64,000 nucleotides of DNA, taken from positions 124,001-188,000 of the forward strand of contig CAVNZM010000006.1 in NCBI GenBank assembly GCA_963693365.1. The letters are read 5' to 3'. The stretch comes from Amoebidium appalachense (lineage: Eukaryota > Ichthyosporea). Each line of letters starts with the position of its first letter. Position 1 is the first letter of the stretch. This document shows positions 15,201-26,907 of the stretch, in pieces. A program made the translations under genes and the position numbers. The notes beneath the pieces were generated by a model. That model was not told the DNA's origin. It did no database searches and was given only the letters and a program-made list of their open reading frames with translations.

Positions 15201-16391
15201 CGAGTGGCGCGGGTTCAGCGGCGAGCCCACGTGGGTGGACATCGAGGTTCTGCTCAAGCAGGGCAGCGCCTTCGAGAAGCTCATCAAGCAGACCGATGAG
15301 GCCATTGCCATGAGCGCCGGTGCCTACCAACGCCCCCTGACCATGAAGAACGTCGAGGAGCACCTCGAGGGCTTCGGTCTCGAGCGCGAGTTCGGCACCC
15401 ACACCCGCATCCGTGCCCTGTCCGGTGGGCAGAAGGTCAAGGTCGTGCTGGCTGCTGCCATGTGGAACTGCCCGCATCTGCTCATTCTGGACGAGCCCAC
15501 CAACTATCGTGCGTATTCCTTCCCTCATGCCTCCTCACAGCGTCGTGTTGCTTAACTAGTGTTGCTTAGCTTGTGCGGAGGGGTGTCTTGTGCTTTTTGC
15601 AGTGGTGTTTAGCTTGTGCTTTGCCCTTTTTTATTTGTGCCCTCCCCCCCCCCCCCCCCCCCCCACCTTCGATAAGTTGCTTGCATTTTTGCCCTGCCCC
15701 CCTTCAGTCACCCATCCTTTTTTTATTTGTGCCCTCCCCCCTCCCCCCCCCCCCCCACCTTCGATAAGTTGCTTGCATTTTTGCCCTGCCCCCCTTCAGT
15801 CACCCATCCTTTTTTTATTTGTGCCCTCCCCCCTCCCCCCCCCCCCCACCTTCGATAAGTTGCTTGCATTTTTGCCCTGCCCCCCTTCAGTCACCCATCC
15901 TTTTTTTATTTGTGCCCTCCCCCCTCCCCCCCCCCCCCCCACCTTTGATAAGTTGCTTGCATTTTTGCCCTGCCCCCCTTCAGTCACCCATCATATCAAC
16001 GACCCAACATGTGCTAACTAAACCTTCCCCCCCTGTAGTGGACCGCGAGTCTCTTGCCCAGCTTGCCGATGCCATCCGCGTGTACGAGGGTGGTGTGGTG
16101 ATGATCACGCACAACAATGCGTTCTGCAGTGAGCTGTGCCCCGAGGTGTGGCACTTGGAGAACAACACCCTCAACCTCAAGGGTGATGCCGAGTGGATGG
16201 AGAAGGCCATGAAGGAGAAGATCGAGGTCAAGGAGCTCGATGACGTGGTCAAGGACCGCTACGGCAACGACGTCAAGGTCAAGAAGGCCGACAAGAAGCT
16301 CAGCAGGGCCGAGCTCAAGAAGAAGGAGAAGCAGCGCAAGGCAAGAAAGGCCATGGGCCTGGCCTCAGAGTCCGAGGAGGACGACGAGTAA
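12219..16391 (+). CDS. Translation elongation factor 3 (eEF3), ABC-F ATPase
   Basis: eEF3 is a ribosome-bound ATPase that promotes late translocation and release of E-site tRNA. It was first known as a fungal factor and is now known in various protists. Exons 12219-12917, 13366-15508 and 16039-16391 join in phase to 1064 codons, close to the yeast length of 1044. Residues 1 to about 310 are HEAT-like repeats. ABC1 has its P-loop at 468-479, signature LSGGW at 560 and Walker B ILLDEPTNHLD near 581. ABC2 has GVNGAGKST at about 720, signature LSGGQ at about 918 and LILDEPTNYLD near 940; that last motif is completed only by splicing exon 2 to exon 3. A chromodomain-like insertion (YEIEWRGFSGEPTWVDIEVL) lies in ABC2 at about 835-860, a hallmark of eEF3. 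The tail is Lys-rich then acidic. The ATG context (aacATGcc, A at -3) is good. An oddity is Asp474 where ABC1 P-loops normally have Gly. Confidence 0.96.
15630..15992 (+). repeat. ~92-bp tandem repeat in eEF3 intron 2
   Basis: Four units contain ttttttatttgtgccctccc, a C tract, and gataagttgcttgcattttt followed by ccccttcagtcacccatc. The gataag words sit at 15671, 15763, 15854 and 15947. Units are nearly identical apart from C-tract length, so the array expanded recently. Confidence 0.92.
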
Positions 16392-17340
16392 GTCATTGGT
16401 CGACCCGACCCGGCCCGTATCCATGCCCGTGGGGCCGATTAGAACCGAACCGAACGACGCGCCGACCCAAAAGGTCACCTCCCTTCTGAATGATGTTAGT
16501 GTGTTTGTAGCCGTGAACGTGAAATATGACCCGTCCCTTGGTGGTGTGCGGGCTGGCGGCCTGGTGCCGTCATTGTAGTGGCCTGATCTGATGTGTATAA
16601 TGCACGAGACGCAACTGGTTGCTTTTATTAATTAAACTGATTGATTTTGTCAACGTCATGACTGTCTGCGGCCGCCCTTCCCCTATCTCCCCCCCCCCCC
16701 CCGGGGGGGGGAACACATGCACATAGCGTAACACATAATTGCTTTGCACACACACCACACACGGGAATGCAAACGTGCATGGCGCGCACACACAAACAAA
16801 AAGCATTGCACACGCATCAATTGTGTTGCGTGTAAATACAAAACTTGCACTGCGCACACACGGAAACTTGTGTTGCATGCAGAAAAAAAAAAAGAACTTG
16901 CATTGCATGCGCACATGCACACCCATAAACAAAAAACTTGCATTGCGCGCACACATGCACACACATAAGCAAAAAACTTGGGTTGCGCGCGCACATGCAC
17001 GTAAACACAAAACTTGCATTACGTGCACAAATGCACACACGTAAACAAAAAACGTCCATTGCACGCACTACACACACACTGTTGTTTTTGCACATCAACA
17101 CACACATGCACTATTTGCACATCAACACACACATGCACTATTCGCTTTGCACGTGCAAGACTCAACTGCGCACATTTTTTATCTGCAAAAACACACGTGC
17201 ATTTGTCTTCCCCCCCCCCCCCCCACCCCCACCCTTAACACGCACAGGCACGACATAGCGGCCCTGCATGCATTAGGTCTTATAATTTCCCTTGCCCATG
17301 CATTCTTGATATGCATGTCCGCCTTTGCGTCCCCGTACCT
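16392..17340. other. eEF3 3' flank with C/G hairpin and 40-bp minisatellite
   Basis: After the eEF3 stop come about 290 bp of ordinary sequence, likely 3' UTR and end region. Then 14 C residues are followed immediately by 9 G (16690-16712), a potential hairpin. From about 16830 to 17140 a degenerate 40-bp tandem repeat recurs with the core aacttgcattgcgcgcacac and aaacaaaa spacers. Confidence 0.7.
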
Positions 17341-17378
17341 CCCCTCCCACCTGGCCCCCCCCCCCCCCCCCCCCCCCT

Positions 17379-17634
17379 ACTGCCCTTGCCTGCATAAGTA
17401 ACCCTGCTCGTCTCTGATCAAGACGGGTGACCTACCCATGTTCAAATGAAACAGTATCTGAGTTGGGTTTCGTTAACGAGATGAATAGGTCGAAACTCGG
17501 GTACTGTGGATGACGTGGGCCCCCCTGAGGATGGGCTATGCATACTCTTTATGTATGGCTTGCATTCTGCATTCTACATGGTGTTATCCGTTGTTCTTGT
17601 GTACTTCGTACTTTATGACGCATTCAAACCCCCC
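17379..17634 (+). mobile_element. dispersed repeat A, near full-length copy
   Basis: This copy begins actgcccttgcctgcataag, shared with 20836, and ends gacgcattcaaacccccc. It contains a hairpin around ctcgtctctgatcaagacgg, a short gggtgacctaccc palindrome, and the B-box-like word ggtcgaaactc. It directly follows a poly-C run of about 24 bases. Confidence 0.85.
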
Positions 17635-17639
17635 ACCCC

Positions 17640-17832
17640 CCTCCCCCTCCCTCCCCCTCTTCCCCCCCACACGCCCACACCCACACGTGTTGCGCCCAAG
17701 AGTACCCTCTCTGCCCGGCTGCAATCCACACTGCCTCCCCCCCCCCACCCATCCACATGCACAGTGTCACATGCGATGGCCCCCTCCCCTCTACCATCCA
17801 CAACGTCATGCCAACAGGTATGTGCCAGTCCC

Positions 17833-17889
<57 letters not shown>

Positions 17890-18296
17890 ACCCACCCACC
17901 CACCAACCCACCCCACACCACCCCACTCACCCACCCACCCATCATTCTCTGCCAGTGTTTTGCACCTGTTCTTGTGTTGGGTGTATCAAAGCGCTTACTC
18001 CTGTTGTCAAACCCCCTTCTGCCTTGTGCTTCCACGTGATTATGCTGCCCACACACATACTTTCACCATGCTTGGGTACCTATGCATATGCCATGTGTAC
18101 GTGTGCAAAATTTGCATCAGTGCTATGCCCAATTGTTGTTTCCCCCCCCCCCCCCCCCCCCCCCCCCCCCACCACCACCACCACCACCGGCCACCACAAC
18201 ACACACATGCATCTCCCTCCCTACATGCCAATCCACCACCCGCTCCCTACGTGTTGCCATACAAGTGATAACTCACTGCTCAGTGAAGAGAGGGAA
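17640..18296. repeat. C-rich spacer with long poly-C tracts
   Basis: C runs exceed 50 bases at about 17833-17889 and 30 bases at 18141-18170, followed by CCAC/CACC repeats. Intervening DNA is unremarkable. No gene seen. Confidence 0.85.
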
Positions 18297-18303
18297 GTGG
18301 TGT

Positions 18304-18304
<1 letters not shown>

Positions 18305-18350
<46 letters not shown>

Positions 18351-18686
18351 ACACGCACAAACACACACGCACACACACACACACACACACACAGTGAGAG
18401 AGAGAGACAGACACGCACACATGCACACACACAAAACACACACACAAACACATGCAAACACATGCGCGCACACGCACGTACACACACACACCCGCGCACA
18501 CATGCACACGCGCGCACACACACACTACACACACACCACACACACACACAACACACACACGAAGTATCACACACACACACAACACACACACGAAGTATCA
18601 CACACACACACACACACCTACACACATATACATAAACAAAACACACACAAACACGCAGTGATGTGCACACGCGCACATAGACATGC

Positions 18687-18734
<48 letters not shown>

Positions 18735-18805
18735 TCCACCTCCCCCCCCCCCACACACACATCCACCCCCCACCCCCCCCACACACACACACAACACACA
18801 CATTC
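18305..18805 (+). repeat. CA-rich compound microsatellite
   Basis: CA runs are interrupted by GAGA (18394-18408) and by two copies of cacgaagtatcacacacaca near 18558 and 18590. C runs appear at 18740-18778. No gene seen. Confidence 0.9.
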
Positions 18806-18859
18806 TGAATTTCTCTGTCCCGTTCTCCCTTCCGTCCTTTAGAACCGGGGGGAGGGGAG

Positions 18860-18892
<33 letters not shown>

Positions 18893-19146
18893 TTGCCGGT
18901 GGGACTCAATCGGTAAAATCCAACCCCCCCCCCCCCCCCCCCCACTCCCCTCCCCCCGGTTCTCAAAGGACCCCACCCTCTCGGTTGGTGTCTTATATTC
19001 GTATATGCTCTACCCCTCCCCGCCCCCCTCCCCCCCCCAATATCCTCTCCTCCTCCCCCTTCTCTCTGTTCCCTGATCCCACACCCATTGCTGCCCACAG
19101 TCCATAGCCGCATGAACCACATGCACGCGTACAACCACACCTAAAA

Positions 19147-19182
<36 letters not shown>

Positions 19183-19530
19183 GCGCACACACCACACTGA
19201 CCCACCCACCTACCCACCGACACACACACACACACAGGAAACACACACATTCTCTGCCCACCAGTTCTCCCCTCCGTCTTTCAAAGTTAGCGGCTTGGGA
19301 CTTACGGTTACAACCCCCCCCCTTCATCCCCGCAGTTCCCCAACCCCTCGTCTCAGAGGTCTCATAATATCCGTACATGTCCCTCCGCGTCCCCCCTCCT
19401 CCCCCCCGTGCACCCCCCCCCCCTCCCCTCCCCTCCCCTTGCCCCTCTCTGCTCTCTCTTCCCTGCCCCCCCCCCCCACACCCATTGCTGGCCACTGACC
19501 AACCATATGGGCCACGTGCAGGGTGCTGCA
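18795..19530 (+). repeat. Diverged tandem duplication, unit ~400-450 bp
   Basis: Landmarks recur in order: cacattct at 18799 and 19247, cgttctcccttccgtc and agttctcccctccgtc, a C tract followed by cccc and tc-rich DNA, and cacccattgctg near 19081 and 19480. The second copy lacks the large inverted repeat. C-rich and CA sequence separate the copies (19150-19240). Confidence 0.65.
18834..18971. repeat. Inverted repeat with G-rich and C-rich arms
   Basis: The left arm (18834-18891, gtcctttagaaccggggg then G-rich) is the reverse complement of the right arm (18923-18971, C-rich then ccggttctcaaaggac), around a spacer of about 32 bases. The match includes non-homopolymer sequence at both outer ends, so it is not just a G run facing a C run. 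Confidence 0.85.
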
Positions 19531-19599
19531 TGTTGGCTGGGTGCAGGTGTGGGCGCATGGGTCTGGTGAAGGGTGTGTAGGCCAAGGCAGAGCACACAC

Positions 19600-19651
19600 T
19601 AGAACATGTGCGCGCATGCATACCCGCAACGCACACACACACACAGCACAG

Positions 19652-19717
<66 letters not shown>

Positions 19718-19907
19718 TAGAGAGAGAGACATATACACACACAGAGGCATACACACACAGGCAGACATAAACATGAGCCTGTTAACATGCACCCACACGG
19801 ACAGATGGCCTGCACACACACGGACACTACATACCCACACATACCGTCGCACACATGCACCCGAGACAACTATAAACACACACCTGCACACGCAGACAGC
19901 TTTTTAC

Positions 19908-19943
<36 letters not shown>
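19600..19943 (+). repeat. CA, poly-C and GA tract
   Basis: A short CA run, about 32 C (19651-19682), a GA run (19696-19728), CA-rich DNA with scattered ordinary words, then a C run to 19943 that abuts the next A element. Confidence 0.85.
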
Positions 19944-20198
19944 TGCTCGCATGAGTAAGCCTTCTCGTCTTTGATCAAAACGGGTGACCCACCCATGTTC
20001 AAGTGAAGCAGTATCTGAGTTGAGTTTAGTTGTAGTTGACGAGGTGAATGGGCCGAAGCTCGGGTGGGAGACTTGGGCCCCCCAGAGGATGTGCTCTGCT
20101 GATGATGCACGTTCTAGCTATTTGCTCTGCAACTTCTGCATTGTGTTTTCGTCGTAAATACATACTTGGTGCTCTGTAGCACATGGTAAACCCCCCCC
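19944..20198 (+). mobile_element. dispersed repeat A, diverged copy with C tail
   Basis: The block order is as in other A copies: ctcgtctttgatcaaaacgg, gggtgacccacccatgttca, gggccgaagctcgg, the ccccccagaggat block, then gtagcacatggtaaa plus C run. It is flanked on the left by about 35 C. Confidence 0.75.
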
Positions 20199-20219
20199 TC
20201 CCCCCTCCCCCCTTCCCCC

Positions 20220-20835
20220 CCACACAACACACACAAGTGAACACACTTGCACCCTTACGCACAGGAGCACACGTGTACACATAGGCTTCCAAACAGATCC
20301 AACACACACGCATACTATACACACGCACGCAGGCACATGCACGCACGAACATATGCATACACACATGCACATATGCGCGCACCCACACACACACACACAC
20401 ACACACACGCACGCACACGCATGCACACACACACACGCGCACACCGTGGCACAGGCATTATGCAGAGAAACATGCGCGCACACACACAGAACCTCAGAAA
20501 CACACACACACACTTTCTTACGCAAACACATACAAACACATCCACACACATATGGACACAACGTTGACACACGGGCACACACATGCACAAGCACACATTG
20601 GACCGAGTTACACACACACACACACACACATACCTCCTGCCCCCCCCGCCCCCCCCCATTGCGAATTCTGCGGCCTTCGGGACTTAATTCTTTTCAGCTG
20701 GTGTAGTATGTTAGCCAGGGAAGTATCGACTTAGGTAGCGACGGGGGAGCTTCCTAGAAGCCCCGTCTCCTGAGTTCCTATCTATATTTTTCTTGCTTCT
20801 GCTTACTGCTGCAACTTTAACCCCCGGCCTTTCCC
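20220..20835. other. CA-rich spacer and hairpin-containing segment
   Basis: CA/CG-rich DNA (20220-20635) gives way to ordinary sequence at 20655-20835. That part contains a compact potential hairpin at about 20738-20767, where gacgggg pairs with ccccgtc around cttc-cta-gaag. It may be the 5' extension of the following A element or an unrelated insertion. Confidence 0.5.
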
Positions 20836-21100
20836 ACTGCCCTTGCCTGCATAAGCAACCCTGCTCGTCTCTGATCAAGACGGGTGACCTACCCATGTTC
20901 AAGTGAAACAGTATCTGAGTTGGGTTTCGTTAACGAGGTGAATAGGTCGAAACTCGGGTACTGTGGATGACGTGGGCCCCCCCTGAGGATGGGCTCTGCT
21001 TATTATGCATACTCTTTATGTATGGCTTGCATTCTGCATCGTGTTATCCGTTTGTTCTTGTGTACTTCGTACTTTTTGACGCATTCAAACCCCCCCCCCC
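20836..21100 (+). mobile_element. dispersed repeat A, best-preserved copy
   Basis: About 265 bp runs from actgcccttgcctgcataag to gacgcattcaaa plus 11 C. It is nearly identical to 17379-17634 and retains the ctgctcgtctctgatcaaga hairpin, ggtcgaaactcgggtactg and the cctgaggatgggctctgc block. No open frame is conserved among copies, so it is non-autonomous. Confidence 0.88.
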
Positions 21101-22237
<1,137 letters not shown>

Positions 22238-23342
22238 GTATATACGCGGGCTAAGGGGTCGAAACTCAGACGCAATTGATGACTTGGGTCCTCCCTGAGG
22301 ATGGGCTCTGCTTATGACGCATACTGTGCACATGGCTGATGTTGCATACTTGAATGTTTGCCTTTGCATGTGTCCTGCACCATGCTTCTCGTCGTGTATG
22401 CGTACTTTGTACCGTGTTCCGCATTCAAAACCCCCCCAGTCTTCTTTCAGAGGTGTCCTTTCAGGACAGACCACTGTGTGGAGACCGCTTTACTTCCATG
22501 CAACCGGGCATGGTTGCTCTGTGTCGTGCATCTGTAAGCACATCCACATTTTTCGCTGCACTGCATTAGTTTGCACACACATCTTCACCGTTTTGCTCAC
22601 CTTGCTTGCATAAGCAACCCTGCTCGTCTTTGATCAAGACGGGTTGACCCGCCCAAGCTCAGTTGATGCTGCTGTCTGAGTTGGAGTGTCGTATATACGC
22701 GGGCTAAGGGGTCGAAACTCAGACGCAATTGATGACTTGGGTCCTCCCTGAGGATGGGCTCTGCTTATGACGCATACTGTGCACATGGCTGATGTTGCAT
22801 ACTTGAATGTTTGCCTTTGCATGTGTCCTGCACCATGCTTCTCGTCGTGTATGCGTACTTTGTACCGTGTTCCGCATTCAAAACCCCCCCAGTCTTCTTT
22901 CAGAGGTGTCCTTTCAGGACAGACCACTGTGTGGAGACCGCTTTACTTCCATGCAACCGGGCATGGTTGCTCTGTGTCGTGCATCTGTAAGCACATCCAC
23001 ATTTTTCGCTGCACTGCATTAGTTTGCACACACATCTTCACCGTTTTGCTCACCTTGCTTGCATAAGCAACCCTGCTCGTCTTTGATCAAGACGGGTTGA
23101 CCCGCCCAAGCTCAGTTGATGCTGCTGTCTGAGTTGGAGTGTCGTATATACGCGGGCTAAGGGGTCGAAACTCAGACGCAATTGATGACTTGGGTCCTCC
23201 CTGAGGATGGGCTCTGCTTATGACGCATACTGTGCACATGGCTGATGTTGCATACTTGAATGTTTGCCTTTGCATGTGTCCTGCACCATGCTTCTCGTCG
23301 TGTATGCGTACTTTGTACCGTGTTCCGCATTCAAAACCCCCC
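22238..23342 (+). mobile_element. Head-to-tail array of dispersed repeat B (2.4 units)
   Basis: A 5'-truncated unit (22238-22437) is followed by two full units of exactly 453 bp spacing (22438-22890, then from 22891 to 23342). Each full unit starts agtcttctttcagaggtgtc and ends gcattcaaaaccccccc. The units appear essentially identical, so duplication is recent. The array abuts a C tract on the left and C plus CA on the right. The last 200 bp of the unit are homologous to element A. The small frames inside are shared by all copies but look non-coding. Confidence 0.93.
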
Positions 23343-23833
23343 TCCACACACACACACACACACGCACACACACACACAATTGCCCCCACCCCTCTCCTTA
23401 CACACGCAGCTATGGCCATATGATTGCTCCCAGTCTAGCAGCAAGCACAGCACACACCATGCAACATAATGCACGGAATCCACAAAACACATTTTTGGTT
23501 GAAAATCCGATCCAGTTGCAGCAGTCTCCACCGGCCCCGGTGGGAAGGATAAACCTGAATTTGTGCTGGTGGCATGATCACAGGCCCCGGGGTGATAGGG
23601 GAGATGGTGGGGTTGCAGGGTGTGCGGGCGGGGTGGCGGGAGAATGGGGGAGGGGGGAGGGGGAGGGCCGGGATGGGTGGGGAGGGGAGCGGGGAGGGAG
23701 GGGGGATGGGGAGGGGGTTGCAGCAGTCGACACCACTTGTAGGTACGAAGATTTTCAATGTGGCAGGATTCAGATAAAAAATCCGGATACACGCGGAGAG
23801 AGGTACGGTTGGGAATTGCAATATTGGGTGGTT

Positions 23834-23880
<47 letters not shown>

Positions 23881-24300
23881 GTGGGGGGGAGGGGAAAAGG
23901 GGGGGTACTGACATACTAGCAGGGTATCTGGCGGGCATGCGGCTGGTCGGACATGTTGACTCAGTATGCAGTTTGGATTGTTGGGGGAGGATGTAGGGAG
24001 GGGGTGGGGAGAGCGTTGGGTGGTTGCATATAGACAGCAGAAGGATGTGGTGGTGGTGGTGGTGGTGGTGGAGGGGGGTGGGGGGGAGGGGAGAGGCCCG
24101 GGAGGAGGGAGGGGGGGGGGGGGGGGAGGGAAGCCCGTGTGTATATATGGACGTGCTAATCGGTGGGTGTGTGCTGTGTAAGGATTGGTGGCAGTGTCGG
24201 GCAATGCTTAAAGGGATTGGTGTGTCACGTTTGATGTTGGTGGGTGGGTGTCTACATAAATCGGGAATGAAGGGGGGGGGGGGGGGGGGGGGGGGGTCGT
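23343..24300. repeat. Spacer with G-rich tracts
   Basis: A CA run precedes 200 bp of ordinary sequence; then G-rich DNA (23580-23730), a G run of about 45 (23836-23879), GGT repeats (24048-24070) and G runs at 24110-24126 and 24271-24297. No gene seen. Confidence 0.75.
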
Positions 24301-25130
24301 GTATCGATCGAATAAATGATAAGAATATGGAGCGTGTCAGAACATACGAGGCTATAAATAGATGTTATACCATATCATGGGGAAATGCAAAGCACCGGTT
24401 CCCTCAGGCATGTGGTTGCTTCCCTACAGATTATTGGGCTGAGTAGGCATGCAAATGGTTCATGCAATCCAATAAGAATTAAAATCAAAAAAAACGGAAT
24501 ATAACTTGATGATTGGTTGATTCGCTTTATTGTTTCGGCCGCGTTTCGATTCGGTTTGAACCGTGATGCAACAGTTCAACTTGCCCTATGTTTTGGTGGC
24601 TTGCTTTGTGTGCAGTGCATTGAAGTGTGTTGACTGAGTGTTGGATACTTTATGGGTGGGATGTGGCATCGCGGAAGTCGGCCGATACTTTATGGGTGGG
24701 ATGTGGCATCGCGGAAGTCGGCCGAACGGGCTGTGGGATTTTTGGGTAGACTCTAGAGCAGCTGCTTTCATGGGGTGTGTGTGTGTTTGGGGGGGGGAGG
24801 GGGGATTGGTGCAGAAGCACGAGAAGCTAATCTTGAAGCTTTTGCATGAGTTACTATAGCTACACGTCCAGATGGTAAAGTTTGAAAACAGACATGTCCA
24901 GAGCATTGCAAATGCCGCTGGTTTGGGTGGTAGATCGATTTGCCAGCCTGTCGCATGATTGGATAAAGGTGGAAGCGCCCCAATCAGTTTACGTGGTTGC
25001 AGCGGCAGCAGCGCCCATAACCTGGAGTGTTGATTGGAGCGCCTTCAATTGGGCAATCAGAGTTTGGATGAAATAGCAAATCTGTACTGTAATGCTCTAG
25101 AGTAAGAGAAGAGCTTCTGGTAGATATGCC
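24301..25130. other. Ordinary-complexity island with 40-bp duplication
   Basis: This island lacks long tracts except G at 24789-24802. A 40-bp unit beginning atactttatgggtgggatgt is present twice in perfect tandem (24645-24684 and 24685-24724). No reading frame is supported. By analogy with the genes in this window, such islands may mark promoters. Confidence 0.5.
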
Positions 25131-25199
25131 TGCACGAAGGAGGATGTGGCACTGGGAGAGCGGAAGAACTCTGTGCGTGTGTGTGTGTGTGTGTGGGGT

Positions 25200-25234
<35 letters not shown>

Positions 25235-25492
25235 GGGGGGGGGGGGGGGGGGGGACCCACAGCCAAAACAAACTGAATGATCGTGGATTTCAGGCCGGGA
25301 GAGCAGTACAACGTGTGGTTTGGGGGGATATGGGGCAAGGGTGGGAAGGAGGGGTAGATATATAAGGGTGTGTAAGGGGGAGTGTCCTGGCAGTGATTGC
25401 TAGTGTGTGCACGTGGGCACGAGTGTGCTGCTTTTGGGCTCCGGGAAAGGGTGGGGTGGGTGGGTGGGTGGGTGGCGGTGGTGGTGGTGGGT

Positions 25493-25539
<47 letters not shown>

Positions 25540-25675
25540 AGGTGAAGGGAGAGGGGACGAGAAATTATGGGATTGAGCAATTGATGAGGGCAGGAGCCGA
25601 AGGACGCGTGGAAAGGGGGGGGGGGGGGGGGGGGGGGGGGGGGAGGGGTGGGGAGGGTGGATACAGCTGCTTTTG
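25131..25675. repeat. Poly-G-rich block
   Basis: GT leads into G runs of about 55 (25199-25254), about 48 (25491-25538) and about 27 (25616-25643), with GGGT repeats at 25455-25490. No gene seen. Confidence 0.85.
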
Positions 25676-26230
25676 ATGTTAGAATTCAAAGGCTGGAGTT
25701 TTCTGCAATAAGTCTTTTTCAAAATCATTGTGTGTGTATGTCTGTGTGTGTGCGTGTGACACTGTGGGGTGGGGGTGGGGTTGCACGTATATGTGTGTGT
25801 TGGGGGGGCTTTTGTTTTGCTCTGCTATCCAAATACGATTTTTTGTTGTCGTATGAAGTTTATTGGGCATGCATGTGCAAACAGATTTGCACTCAAATCT
25901 GCACACAGTGCAGGCACCTGACACCGAAGAACGAGTCATGTTACGGTTTCTTCACACACTGGCTAACACCAATTTCACAGGCTCGGCTAAAAGTAAATAG
26001 CGAGTATTCTATTCACATAATGCATAATGTTACCGAATACACAGACTCACTTTCAATTAAGCTAATGAATAACTCAAAACATCCTCACTTTGCAGGGACT
26101 TAAAGGTTGTGAATAAGTAAAATATGACAAGGAATAAGATGTGAATTTGGTTTAAAGACAGGCCAAATTGCATTTGTGTCGTAGCAGCACACGGTGGCGA
26201 TTCCATTTACAGCCAGTCCACAGGTGGTCT
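25676..26230. other. Ordinary-complexity, A+T-leaning island
   Basis: No long tracts and no convincing reading frame. Nothing identified. Confidence 0.35.
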
Positions 26231-26395
26231 CGTGGTGAGGTGGGGGGGAGGGGGAAGGAGGAGGAGGAGAAGGAGCGGGGGGAGGGGAGGGGGGGTTGGT
26301 GGGTGAATTTCTTGTTGAGTGGCTCTTAGGCAAATGGTTTGGTGCAAGGGAGTGGGTGGTGCCAGTGCAGGGTGACTGGGACGGAAGGAGTGCCC

Positions 26396-26435
<40 letters not shown>

Positions 26436-26873
26436 CTTGGCATATGGGTTGGTATGCACGTGGTAGTGCACGGGCCCCTGTGAAGTTGCCGTGCACGTGC
26501 TAGGGCATCGATCAATCTGAAGGATGAGGTAGCGCAGTTGTGTTTGTGTGTGTGTGTGTGTACATACGTGTGTGTTTTGTGTGTGTCTGTGTGTGTGTAG
26601 GGGGGAGCGGTGTGTGTGTGTGTGTGTGTGTGTACCGAAGGGGGGGGGGGGAGGTGGGTTGATGTTAGTAGAAATCATTAATGTGACGGGGATCATAGAA
26701 GACTTGCAGAGGCCTGACTGGAGCATGGGGGGGGGGGGGGGGGGGGGGGGGTTGAACGTCAGTCGACAAGCAATGGGCAAAGGATTACTGAGGGGCTAAA
26801 CGCCTGTTCATCACGGTGTGTGTAGTGGTGGGGATACGTGCGTGTATTTTTTTTGGGGGGGGGAGGGGACGAA

Positions 26874-26907
<34 letters not shown>

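Noticed and set aside
13606-15528. 640-codon minus-strand frame
   Set aside because: Antisense shadow of eEF3 exon 2, caused by the G/C third-position bias of the real gene.
22314-23066. Repeated 99-codon frames inside the B array
   Set aside because: Identical only because the DNA units are identical; the frame is not preserved in the diverged copy at 44882.
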